DNA from: DT-110 sp030148525 | Lineage (GTDB): Bacteria; Bacteroidota; Bacteroidia; Chitinophagales; Saprospiraceae | Assembly: GCA_965227445.1 (NCBI GenBank) | Contig: OZ245751.1 | Location: 6,386,001-6,450,000 of the forward strand | Reading direction: 5' to 3' | Length of the DNA: 64,000 nt | Shown here: positions 25,497-34,236 of the stretch, piece after piece | Position numbering within the stretch: the first letter of the stretch is position 1 | How the letters are laid out: every line of letters starts with the position of its first letter | The notes under the pieces: generated by a model | Told to the model about the DNA's origin: nothing | Databases searched by the model: none | The model's input: only the letters and a program-made list of their open reading frames with translations | Made by a program: the position numbers and the translations under genes

Positions 25497-26642
25497 ATGA
25501 ATAGCCTAAGAATAGGGTTTACCGGAGATTTCTGCCCCTGGAAAAGGATAGGTCAGGCTCACGCAAATGGAGACTGGAAGCCACTATTCAATGAAGTACA
25601 GCCATTTTTCAAAGAAAATGATTTTAATGTCATTGATTTGGAATGTCCATTAACTAGATCAGAAATAATGATTCCAAAAACCGGGCCTCATATTAAAAGT
25701 GATCCGGCAACCGCTGAAATATTGAGGTATCTCAATTGTCAGCACGTGACAACTGCCAACAATCACTTTAAAGATTATAGTTGGAAAGGGATGCAAGATA
25801 GCTACAAAGCTCTTGAGTCGGAGGGTATCTCTTGGTTAGGCAGCGGCAAAAATATCGTGGACGCTTCAAAACCCGCCTACTTAGAAAAAGAAGGTTTAAA
25901 GGTTGCCATCATCAACATGGCTGAAAATGAATGGTCTACAACAAACGGAGATCTGCCTGGGTGTAACCCAATAGATTATCCCCGTGCACTAAGTAGTATT
26001 CAAAATGCCCGAGCAAAATCAGCAGATTTTATAGTCGTTATCCTCCACGGAGGGCATGAGCATTACCCCTTGCCTAGCCCTCGTATGAAAGCGCAGTTTC
26101 GTTTTATGGTAGATGCAGGTGCGGATGCTGTAGTTGGTCATCATACGCATGTTGTTTCAGGATATGAAGTCTACAAGAACAAGCCTATATTCTATGGTTT
26201 AGGCAACTTTTGTTTCGACTGGAATGACCTGCGGAATAGCCCTTGGAATATAGGAATGATGTTAAGACTTGTTTTTCCAAAAGAAAAAGATCCTTGCTTT
26301 GAATATCAGCTTATTGCTCAAAATGATGAAAAAGCGGGCTTATACCTTTTAGATGAGCAAAAAACCCGTACCCAAGAAAGTAGGATTAAGAAACTAAACG
26401 CAATAATTGCTAATGACACAGAGTTGACGGAATCTTTTGACAAGTATTGCGAGCGTTTAAAACCTGTGATGCTTAGCCGCATTCAACCTTACCGCAATAA
26501 ATACCTTGTTGCTCTTCATAAAAGAGGCTTTTTGCCCGACATTATGAATAAAAAAAAGCGAAAAATGCTACAGATTCTCATGCAGTGTGAATCGCACCGC
26601 GAAGTGCTGCTGCATTCTCTCAACGAAAGTATCACGCCTTAA
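25497..26642 (+). CDS. CapA-family metallophosphoesterase-like protein
   Basis: 381 residues with CapA motifs: FTGDFCPWKR at the N-terminus (GD metal site), VIDLECPLT, VTTANNHFKDYSWKGM (NNH), VVILHGGHEHYPLPSP, and AVVGHHTHVVSGYEVYKNKPIFYGLGNF. CapA proteins are linked to poly-gamma-glutamate and amino-acid-containing capsules; the fold is a calcineurin-like phosphoesterase, and the exact reaction is debated. It lacks the usual membrane anchor. Its stop is 1 bp before the asparagine synthetase gene. Confidence 0.87.
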   Translation: MNSLRIGFTGDFCPWKRIGQAHANGDWKPLFNEVQPFFKENDFNVIDLECPLTRSEIMIPKTGPHIKSDPATAEILRYLNCQHVTTANNHFKDYSWKGMQDSYKALESEGISWLGSGKNIVDASKPAYLEKEGLKVAIINMAENEWSTTNGDLPGCNPIDYPRALSSIQNARAKSADFIVVILHGGHEHYPLPSPRMKAQFRFMVDAGADAVVGHHTHVVSGYEVYKNKPIFYGLGNFCFDWNDLRNSPWNIGMMLRLVFPKEKDPCFEYQLIAQNDEKAGLYLLDEQKTRTQESRIKKLNAIIANDTELTESFDKYCERLKPVMLSRIQPYRNKYLVALHKRGFLPDIMNKKKRKMLQILMQCESHREVLLHSLNESITP

Positions 26643-26643
26643 G

Positions 26644-28533
26644 ATGTGTGGTTTTACTGGTTACATTACTAATAGCAGCAGCATAAGCGATTCTGCTACT
26701 ATTTTGAATATGCTTCAACTACAGAAGCATCGTGGACCAGATGACTCAGGAGTAGTAGGTATCAATTTGGCTTCTGCTTCAATGGAAGAGGTGGATATAG
26801 CGTCAACAACTTCTTTTGGTTCTTCCCCAAACCTGATATTCGGATTCAACCGTTTAAGTATACTGGATTTAAGCCATGCAGGACACCAACCCATGCTGCA
26901 TCGCAAAAGTAAAGTAGCCCTGATGATGAATGGAGAGGTTTACAACGCCTTCGACTATAAAGCAGAGTTGGAAACACAAGGCTTCCGGTTTAAAGGGCAC
27001 AGCGATACCGAAATTGTCCTTTATTTATATTTAGCTTATGGACTAGAAGGTATGCTGCAACGCCTCAATGGAATGTTCGCCCTGGCGATTTACGATGGGC
27101 GTCAGCAATCGCTATTTTTAATCCGCGACCGAATGGGGATTAAGCCTTTATATGTGTTACAAAACGGTACGTACTTTGCCTTTTCTTCCGAAATAAAAAG
27201 TTTTAAGGCTTTACCTGGCTTTCGATTTGAACTTGATGAATCCAAGCTGTCTGAGTTTTTGCTCTTCCGCAACGCCATTAACCATACCCTTTTCAAAGAT
27301 ATTATAAACCTAAAGCCTGGCACCTACTGGAAAGTCAATAAGGAGAGACAAACAGAAGTACATACCTATTATAGTATTCTTAAAGAAGGTAGCATCGATA
27401 ATGACTTTAAAAAGGAAAGCCTTGAAACCGAGCTCAGAGCTTCTGTAGAGCGGCAAATGATTAGTGATGTAAAATTGGGCTGTCAGCTATCAGGCGGCGT
27501 TGACTCTTCGCTTGTCACCGCCTACGCCGCAGAAACTTTAGAAAAAGGGGCTTTAGAAACCGTTTCCATCGTATTCAATGAAGCCTCTTTTTCCGAGAAA
27601 AAATACATTGACCAGGTTGCTCAACAATATCACTTAAATGCTCATCAGTTTACGCTCACGCCTCAGGCCTACTTAGACCTGCTAGACGAAGCCGTCTGGC
27701 ACTTTGAGCAGCCCATCAACCATCCCAATACCATTGGGATCAAACTACTGAGCCGGGAAGCTAAAAAACATGTAACTGTATTGCTCAGTGGAGAAGGGGC
27801 TGATGAAAGTTTAGCTGGCTACAGCCGTTTTTTGCCTGATGCACAGAACTGGTGGAATCTAAATACCATAAAACGAGCCATTAAAAACCGTAAGCACTTA
27901 GGGGCTTTCCTAAAACTGATCCATAATGAGGATATTCGTTATATAATGGGCACTGCATACGGCGGTGTATCTACTGCAAAGTCTCTTTATACCCCCTTTT
28001 CTGCCACGGATGCGATCCAAAGCCGCTTGACCATCTGGCAAAGTACTGCCTCTGCCAATAGCCCGCTGCAGCGAAAACGAGTATACGAACTGCTCAGCTA
28101 TCTGCCTGACCTACTAATGCGACAGGACAAAATGTCTATGGCACACAGTATTGAAAACCGTGTCCCGTTTTTAGATAATCAGTTTGTAGCCTCTGCTTTA
28201 AGTATCCCTGATGAGCTACTCGTGAAACAAAGAAATGGTCGCTGGGATGGAAAATGGCTGCTTAAGGAGTTATGTGGGGAAGTATTCGGCGCCGACTTTG
28301 CCTATAGAGACAAAATGGGTTTCGGTATTCCTTTGAAAAGCTTTTTTTGTTCGCCTTCATTCGTCTCTCGCTGGGAAGGTGAAATTTTGCCTGGTATTCA
28401 AAAACGAGGCCTCTTCAATACGGTTCCCTTGATGAAATGGATGAAGTCACCCCAAAGCATGAATTCAGAACAGTTGGATGCCTTGTGGTTAATGCTCGGT
28501 TTTGAAATATGGGCGCAACAGTATCTAGATTAA
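26644..28533 (+). CDS. Asparagine synthetase-like amidotransferase (AsnB type)
   Basis: 629 residues. ATG 26644 is chosen because it places the nucleophilic Cys at residue 2 (MCGFTGYI), as required after Met removal; the frame extends further upstream but that part overlaps capA. Class II glutaminase domain: HRGPDDSG, GFNRLSILDLS, MNGEVYN. Synthetase domain: LSGGVDSSLVTAY (ATP pyrophosphatase loop), LSGEGADESLAGYSRF. Transfers glutamine-derived ammonia to a carboxylate activated by ATP. In polysaccharide loci such proteins amidate uronic acids or amino-acid groups (WbpS-like), which would fit the GalNAcA-type product from 1148-3582. Confidence 0.92.
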   Translation: MCGFTGYITNSSSISDSATILNMLQLQKHRGPDDSGVVGINLASASMEEVDIASTTSFGSSPNLIFGFNRLSILDLSHAGHQPMLHRKSKVALMMNGEVYNAFDYKAELETQGFRFKGHSDTEIVLYLYLAYGLEGMLQRLNGMFALAIYDGRQQSLFLIRDRMGIKPLYVLQNGTYFAFSSEIKSFKALPGFRFELDESKLSEFLLFRNAINHTLFKDIINLKPGTYWKVNKERQTEVHTYYSILKEGSIDNDFKKESLETELRASVERQMISDVKLGCQLSGGVDSSLVTAYAAETLEKGALETVSIVFNEASFSEKKYIDQVAQQYHLNAHQFTLTPQAYLDLLDEAVWHFEQPINHPNTIGIKLLSREAKKHVTVLLSGEGADESLAGYSRFLPDAQNWWNLNTIKRAIKNRKHLGAFLKLIHNEDIRYIMGTAYGGVSTAKSLYTPFSATDAIQSRLTIWQSTASANSPLQRKRVYELLSYLPDLLMRQDKMSMAHSIENRVPFLDNQFVASALSIPDELLVKQRNGRWDGKWLLKELCGEVFGADFAYRDKMGFGIPLKSFFCSPSFVSRWEGEILPGIQKRGLFNTVPLMKWMKSPQSMNSEQLDALWLMLGFEIWAQQYLD

Positions 28534-28534
28534 T

Positions 28535-29551
28535 ATGATAGCCATACACAACAGCGACTTTGGCTTTCATCCTCGATGGATTGCTTACTGCGAAAGAGAG
28601 CATATTCCGTTCAGACTGGTCAACTGCTATGCCAACGATTTAATTGATCAGCTTCAGGGATGCAAAGCTCTTATGTGGCACTTCAATCAGGGCAACTTCA
28701 AGGACAATATCATTGCCAAACAAATTCTTTTTGCCTTAGAACATACTGGCTTAAAGGTATTCCCTGACTTTCGAACCGCTTGGCACTTTGATGATAAAGT
28801 AGCACAGAAATACTTATTTGAAGCCATAGATGCGCCGCTCGTTCCAAGTTATGCCTTCTTCTCAAAGGCAAAGGCCCTAGATTGGGCTAACCAAACAGCA
28901 TTTCCAAAAGTATTTAAACTACGGGGGGGGGCCGGTTCCCAAAATGTTCGACTGGTAAAAACTAAACAACAAGCATTAAAGCTAATAAATCATGCCTTTG
29001 GGCGAGGTTTTGCAAAGTATGATGCTTGGGGTAGTTTAGTAGAACGCTGGCGGAAATACCGCCTCGGCACCTCTCCAATAACGGAAGTTCTAAAAGGGCT
29101 CATCCGTTTGACTTACCCTCCCGAATATGCGCGCTGGGGAGCGAGAGAACGAGGATATATTTATTTCCAGGATTTTATTTCTCAGAATGATTCAGATACC
29201 AGAATAATTGTAATTGGGAGTAAAGCTTTTGCGCTGAAGCGATACGTCCGTGATGGAGATTTCAGGGCTTCAGGTAGTGGCAAATTTGCCTTTGACAAGG
29301 AATTATTTGACGAAAGATGTGTAGAGTTAGCCTTTGGAGTTAACAAACGACTGGAGCTACAAGTAGGCGTGTATGACTTTATCTTTAATCAGGAAAACCA
29401 GCCGCTAATCGTAGAAGTCAGCTATGGCTATTCGCACGATGCTTATGATGAATGCCCTGGATATTGGGACCAAGACATAAATTGGTATGAGGGGAAAACA
29501 ATAAAGGAAGAGTGGATGGTTGAAGAAGTCTTAAAGTTGGTGACAACATGA
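28535..29551 (+). CDS. ATP-grasp ligase (RimK-like)
   Basis: 338 residues. An N-terminal segment (NSDFGFHPRWIAYCEREHIPF) precedes the ATP-grasp fold: FPKVFKLRGGAGSQNVRLV (glycine-rich ATP lid), YFQDFISQNDSDTRIIVIG, and LQVGVYDFIFNQENQPLIVEVSYG, which carries the metal-binding D/E...E of the family. It would ligate a carboxylate to an amine through an acyl phosphate. Together with CapA- and AsnB-like genes (1-bp gaps) it suggests addition or amidation of an amino acid on the glycan. Exact substrate unknown. Confidence 0.82.
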   Translation: MIAIHNSDFGFHPRWIAYCEREHIPFRLVNCYANDLIDQLQGCKALMWHFNQGNFKDNIIAKQILFALEHTGLKVFPDFRTAWHFDDKVAQKYLFEAIDAPLVPSYAFFSKAKALDWANQTAFPKVFKLRGGAGSQNVRLVKTKQQALKLINHAFGRGFAKYDAWGSLVERWRKYRLGTSPITEVLKGLIRLTYPPEYARWGARERGYIYFQDFISQNDSDTRIIVIGSKAFALKRYVRDGDFRASGSGKFAFDKELFDERCVELAFGVNKRLELQVGVYDFIFNQENQPLIVEVSYGYSHDAYDECPGYWDQDINWYEGKTIKEEWMVEEVLKLVTT

Positions 29552-30633
29552 AAAGTAAGAACCGGTTGTGTCTTGTCATCCCTTCCCTCCATCCAGGCGG
29601 CATGGAGCGGGTCATGGCCGAATTGGCAAATTACTTTGGTGGGCAGCAGAATACCGAAGTCCACTTGGTGCTTTATGGTCTGAAACGGGATGTTTTCTAC
29701 ACCATTGATAAAAACATTAGCATTCACCGGCCAGGCTTTGTATTTAATAACCAAAAGCGGCTGTGGTACACTTTTAAAACCCTGTTTTTTCTCCGTAAGC
29801 AGATCAAGAAGCTGCATCCCGATACGGTGCTTAGCTTTGGGGAAGTTTGGAACAACTTTGTGTTGCTGGCCTGCTGGGGGTTACCCTACCCGGTGTACGT
29901 ATCTGATCGCTGCCAACCCGATAAGCAATGGAGCCGTTTGCAACGCAACCTACGGAACTGGCTCTATCCCCGCGCAGCCGGGATCATCGCCCAGACCCAA
30001 AAAGCCAAAGACATTTACCGCCAACTATTTCCTCATTCAAACATACAGGTGATCGGCAATCCTATCCGTACTATTGAACCTGACCCGAAAATTGAAAAGG
30101 AAAACATCGTTCTTTCGGTGGGACGGTTGATTAAAACCAAGCACCACGATGAGCTGATCCGCATCTTTGCCCGTCTCAATCCGCCCGGCTGGAAGTTGGT
30201 TATTGTGGGCGGGGATGCCTTGAAACAGCAAAATAGCCTGCACCTGCAAGCCCTTATCGAAGAGTTGGGCATGACTGCCAAAATAGAACTGACGGGCAAA
30301 CGGGCTGATGTGGATGATTTCTACCGCAGCAGCAAAATTTTTGCCTTTACTTCCAGCTCAGAGGGCTTCCCGAATGTAGTAGGAGAGGCCATGTCGGCCG
30401 GGCTTCCCGTGGTGGCCTACGATTGCGTAGCGGGCCCTAGTGATCTGATCGAACATAAAAAAACTGGCTTTTTAGTGCCTTTGCACGATACCACTATATT
30501 TGAGCGCTGTTTGGGGCACCTAATCGCAGATGCTAACCTCAGGACCAAAATGGGGGAACGAGGCCGCGAAAAAATAAAGCAATTTGCTACGTCCCGTATT
30601 GCCAAAGCAGTTGAGGCATTTATACTTAGGTGA
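29548..30633 (+). CDS. Family 4 glycosyltransferase
   Basis: 361 residues. CLVIPSLHPGGMERVMAELANYF is the N-terminal donor-domain loop seen in GalNAc/GlcNAc-type GT4 enzymes; ILSVGRLI-type strand (VLSVGRLIKTKHHDELI) and FTSSSEGFPNVVGEAMSAGLPVVAYDC form the C-terminal domain with the E-x7-E motif. Overlaps the ATP-grasp stop by 4 bp (ATGA) and the next gene by 4 bp. GC is visibly higher than in 16.4-25 kb. Confidence 0.92.
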   Translation: MKSKNRLCLVIPSLHPGGMERVMAELANYFGGQQNTEVHLVLYGLKRDVFYTIDKNISIHRPGFVFNNQKRLWYTFKTLFFLRKQIKKLHPDTVLSFGEVWNNFVLLACWGLPYPVYVSDRCQPDKQWSRLQRNLRNWLYPRAAGIIAQTQKAKDIYRQLFPHSNIQVIGNPIRTIEPDPKIEKENIVLSVGRLIKTKHHDELIRIFARLNPPGWKLVIVGGDALKQQNSLHLQALIEELGMTAKIELTGKRADVDDFYRSSKIFAFTSSSEGFPNVVGEAMSAGLPVVAYDCVAGPSDLIEHKKTGFLVPLHDTTIFERCLGHLIADANLRTKMGERGREKIKQFATSRIAKAVEAFILR

Positions 30634-31835
30634 AAGTTCTACAAGTTAATTCCGTAGTCAATAGTGGTTCTACCGGGCGTATAGCCGAGGAAATCGGTAA
30701 TGTTTTGATTGATCACGACCATGAAAGCTATATTGCCTACGGTCGGGGAAAAGCCCAAAGCAACTCTCGTCTGATCAAGATTGGCAGCGACAAAGATGTC
30801 TATTGGCACGGAGCTTACACCTTACTGACCGATCGGCATGGCTTCGCTTCCAAGCGAGCCACACAGCAATTTGTCCGTGAGGCGCAGTTACTTCGACCGG
30901 ATTTGATTGCATTGCACAACCTGCATGGTTACTACCTCCATTTGCCCACTTTGTTCGATTATATTAACCAAGAGCAGCTGCCCGTAGTATGGACGCTGTT
31001 CGATTGTTGGGCATTTACCGGCCATTGTTCTTACTTTGATGACATTAGCTGCCCAAAATGGCAAACCCACTGTGATGAATGCCCCAAGCACAAAAACTAT
31101 CCAGCTTCCTGGGTGGATAATTCCCACCAAAATTTCGATGACAAGCGCCAATTATTCACATCTGTGAGTAAAATGGAGTTAATTACCCATTCCCATTGGC
31201 TGGGAGGTTTAGTTAAGGCTTCTTTTTTGGCTGATTACCCAATAAATGTTACCCCTTCGGCTATCAATCTTAATTTGTTTAAATACCGCACTTCAACGTT
31301 GGAAGAAGCGTATTCTTTAAGCGGAAAAAAAGTAGTTTTAGGGTGCGCCAGTACCTGGTCCAACCGCAAAGGATACCAGGATTTTATTGAACTATCATGT
31401 AAACTAAGCAGTGATTACCGAATTGTAATGATTGGGCTTTCGACCAAGGAGTTGAAAGCGCTTCCTCCCAACATTATTGGATTGCGCAGGACCGAAAGCA
31501 CAGAAGAATTGGCGCAGTGGTATAGTCTGGCTTTCGCTTTCGTCAACCCTACCAGTCAGGATAACTTTCCAACTACCAACCTGGAAGCCCTGGCCTGCGG
31601 CACTCCGGTTATAACCTATAATACCGGAGGCAGTCCGGAAGCCATAGACGAGTACACCGGATTTGTGGTAGACAAGGGAGACGTATCGGGCATTGTGGAA
31701 GCATTGAAAAAATTAGAAGCGCTTGATTACGAAGGTATTTCCCAAGCCTGCCGCGTCAGAGCTGAACGGTTATACGACAAGAAAATACGCTACCTGGATT
31801 ATTTGCGAGTTTTTGAGCGAGTGGTGGGGGTATGA
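30630..31835 (+). CDS. Family 4 glycosyltransferase (WcaC-like)
   Basis: 401 residues. VNSVVNSGSTGRIAEEIG is the N-terminal loop; LIALHNLHGYYLHLP and WTLFDCWAFTGHCSYF with the Cys cluster C..W..HCDECP are characteristic of the WcaC/WbaZ-like subgroup; PTSQDNFPTTNLEALACGTPVI is the donor-binding motif. GTG start overlaps the previous stop (GTGA). Confidence 0.92.
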   Translation: MKVLQVNSVVNSGSTGRIAEEIGNVLIDHDHESYIAYGRGKAQSNSRLIKIGSDKDVYWHGAYTLLTDRHGFASKRATQQFVREAQLLRPDLIALHNLHGYYLHLPTLFDYINQEQLPVVWTLFDCWAFTGHCSYFDDISCPKWQTHCDECPKHKNYPASWVDNSHQNFDDKRQLFTSVSKMELITHSHWLGGLVKASFLADYPINVTPSAINLNLFKYRTSTLEEAYSLSGKKVVLGCASTWSNRKGYQDFIELSCKLSSDYRIVMIGLSTKELKALPPNIIGLRRTESTEELAQWYSLAFAFVNPTSQDNFPTTNLEALACGTPVITYNTGGSPEAIDEYTGFVVDKGDVSGIVEALKKLEALDYEGISQACRVRAERLYDKKIRYLDYLRVFERVVGV

Positions 31836-31973
31836 GTTTATGCCATGGAGTATAACACAGTGTTCCACGGAGTATAAAATATAGTGTTCTTCCGAGTACC
31901 AATGTGGCACAAGTTATTTGTGGCAGGATAAGCAAATTATGCTCGGATAGTTAAAGCAGTTTCCGACCTTCTA
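31836..31973. repeat. Short spacer with ccatggagtataa-like repeats
   Basis: Three degenerate copies of an ATGGAGTATAA-like word at about 31842-31902, related to the catggagt family seen at 46037-46065. The rest is AT-rich and may hold a promoter for the following gene; none is clear. Confidence 0.55.
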
Positions 31974-33119
31974 ATGGCACGTATAAAAGACCTTCTTCGA
32001 AAAAATATTTCCAATATTCCGGGCTGGCGGACCGATCGCAAAATCCTGGTCATTGAGTCCGATGACTGGGGGAGCGTACGCATCAAAGACAAAGCTGCCT
32101 ATACCGCCCTCAAGCAAAAAGGGTTGAATGTTGACCGCATTCATTACGATTCAGTAGAATCTTTGGAATCCAACGAAGATTTGGAAAGGCTGTTTGAGGT
32201 GCTGTTAAGCATCAAAGATAGCAATGGCAATAGCCTGAAATTCACCCCCATGTGCATTATGGGCAACCCTGATTTTGAGCGGATAAAGGAAAGTGATTAT
32301 CAACAGTATTTTTTCCAACCCCTGCCCGAAACCATACGGGAATACCCCGGCAGTGATCAGTTGCTAACGCTCTGGCAGCAGGGTGCTAAGGCAAATATCT
32401 TTGTGCCCGAAATCCACGGACGAGAGCACATCAACGTCAGACGATATATGAATATTCTGCAAACGCATGAAGGGAAAGAAGGTTTGCGCTTTGCGTTAGA
32501 GCATCATTCGGTTGGGCCTTCTGCCTATAAGGGAATGACTTACCCCAACTACCTGGGCGCATTGCATCCGGAACCGAAAGAAGAAATTCAGGAATTGCAC
32601 CAACATGTAAGGGAAGCTGGGGCATTGTTCAATCAGTACTTGGGTTATGCGCCCCGGACCTTCATTGCTCCCAATGCCGAGGAGCCCAAAGAATTGGAAA
32701 CTTCTTTGCAGGCCATTGGAGTGAAGTACCTGACACGTGCCAAAAGGCGAGTGTATCCGTTGGGAAATGGACAGTTTGCCAGGGAATGGAACTTTATCGG
32801 CAGGGAAAATGAACTGGGGCAAATCTACCTGAACCGAAACGCTTTCTTTGAGCCGGTTCGCTTTGGGGTACATGATTATATTACTGATTGGGTAGGCAGT
32901 TGCCTGACCGATATAGAAATTGCTTTCCGCTGGAAGAAGCCAGCCGTAGTGTCTTCGCACCGGGTAAATTATGTAGGTAGTATATCCGAAGACAACAGAG
33001 AAAAAGGGCTTAGTGCATTAAGAAAACTATTGAAGAAGGTATTAAAAAAATGGCCGGATGTTGAGTTTATGACTTCTTCACAATTAGGAGATTTACTACG
33101 AAATGAAAAACGACTTTGA
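31974..33119 (+). CDS. NodB-like carbohydrate deacetylase-fold protein, paralogue 2
   Basis: 381 residues, clearly homologous to the protein at 24389 along its full length: VIESDDWGSVRIKD, MGNPDFERIK, VPEIHGREHINVRRYM, RTFIAPNAEEP, FFEPVRFG, PAVVSSHRVNYVGSISEDNREKGL. The four motifs follow the CE4 deacetylase order (Asp pair, His pair, R-x-P, final His). GC is higher than in paralogue 1, so the two copies have different histories rather than being a recent local duplication. Function unknown beyond the fold. Confidence 0.6.
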   Translation: MARIKDLLRKNISNIPGWRTDRKILVIESDDWGSVRIKDKAAYTALKQKGLNVDRIHYDSVESLESNEDLERLFEVLLSIKDSNGNSLKFTPMCIMGNPDFERIKESDYQQYFFQPLPETIREYPGSDQLLTLWQQGAKANIFVPEIHGREHINVRRYMNILQTHEGKEGLRFALEHHSVGPSAYKGMTYPNYLGALHPEPKEEIQELHQHVREAGALFNQYLGYAPRTFIAPNAEEPKELETSLQAIGVKYLTRAKRRVYPLGNGQFAREWNFIGRENELGQIYLNRNAFFEPVRFGVHDYITDWVGSCLTDIEIAFRWKKPAVVSSHRVNYVGSISEDNREKGLSALRKLLKKVLKKWPDVEFMTSSQLGDLLRNEKRL

Positions 33120-33201
33120 AGAGATTGGTAAAATACTTCGTTTTTGATAATCAAGTTTTGCTGCGGTTTCAGTGGCATTAGAATAAGAACAAAATTTTAT
33201 T

Positions 33202-34236
33202 ATGAAAACAGCATTAGTTCTCGGCGGAGGCGGTTTTATCGGTGGACACCTAGCCAAGCGATTGAAAGATGGTGGCTTTTGGGTACGAGTTGTAGATATC
33301 AAACCCGAGCATGAGTTTTGGGAGCATGACTATATCTGTGAAGAATACGTAGAGGGCGACCTCAGGAACCCTGTTGTAATGCAAAGGGTGATGACTTCCC
33401 CCAAGGATCAACCCTTCGACGAAGTGTATCAGTTAGCTGCTGATATGGGAGGGGCCGGTTACATTTTCACAGGCGATAATGATGCAAACGTCATGCATAA
33501 TTCGGGTTTAATCAACTTGAATGCAGTGCATGAGGCAACAAAACAAGGGATAAAGAAAATTTTCTATTCTTCCTCAGCCTGCATGTATCCGGAGCATAAT
33601 CAGCTAGATCCCGAAAAACCCAACTGTGAAGAGAGTTCCGCATATCCGGCTAACCCTGACTCAGAATATGGCTGGGAAAAGCTTTTTTCTGAAAGGTTAT
33701 ATCTGGCTTTCCACCGAAACTATGATCTTGACGTCCGCGTGGCCCGCTTTCACAACATTTTCGGTCCGATGGGAACCTGGATTGGCGGCAAGGAAAAAGC
33801 GCCGGCGGCCATGTGTCGCAAGGTAGCCGAAGCGGAAAAGGGAGGCTCCGTTGAAGTTTGGGGTACCGGCCAACAAACGCGGTCCTTTCTCTATATCGAC
33901 GATTGTCTGGAGGCCGTTCTTCGGTTCATGCGGCAAGATGATTTTCTGGGCCCGGTCAATATTGGTTCGGAAGAAATGGTGACGATAAACCAGCTAGCCC
34001 AAATGGCCATCGATGTATCCGGAAAAGAACTTTCCATCTATAATATTGATGGTGCGGAGTTCGAAGAGAAATATGGGTTTCCCTGTCCTATCGGCGTGAT
34101 GGGCAGAAACTCCGACAATCAGCTATATCGGGAAAAGATGGGCTGGGAGGTGAATATGCCTCTCCTGGAAGGAATGAAGAAGACCTATTCCTGGATCGCC
34201 AATCAAGTTGCGGAAGCCAAAACAACAGCTTCTTGA
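33202..34236 (+). CDS. GDP-mannose 3,5-epimerase-like SDR
   Basis: 344 residues. NAD motif LGGGGFIGGHLAKRL; LAADMGGAGYIFTGDND, SSSACMYPEHNQLDPEKPN, EYGWEKLFSERL (Tyr-x3-Lys) and FGPMGTWIGGKEKAPAAMCRKV match the plant-type GDP-mannose 3,5-epimerase, which makes GDP-L-galactose and GDP-L-gulose. These motifs are more specific than for generic epimerases. No GDP-mannose-forming gene is in the window. It overlaps the following glycosyltransferase by 4 bp (TTGA), so that enzyme may use the product. Confidence 0.82.
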   Translation: MKTALVLGGGGFIGGHLAKRLKDGGFWVRVVDIKPEHEFWEHDYICEEYVEGDLRNPVVMQRVMTSPKDQPFDEVYQLAADMGGAGYIFTGDNDANVMHNSGLINLNAVHEATKQGIKKIFYSSSACMYPEHNQLDPEKPNCEESSAYPANPDSEYGWEKLFSERLYLAFHRNYDLDVRVARFHNIFGPMGTWIGGKEKAPAAMCRKVAEAEKGGSVEVWGTGQQTRSFLYIDDCLEAVLRFMRQDDFLGPVNIGSEEMVTINQLAQMAIDVSGKELSIYNIDGAEFEEKYGFPCPIGVMGRNSDNQLYREKMGWEVNMPLLEGMKKTYSWIANQVAEAKTTAS

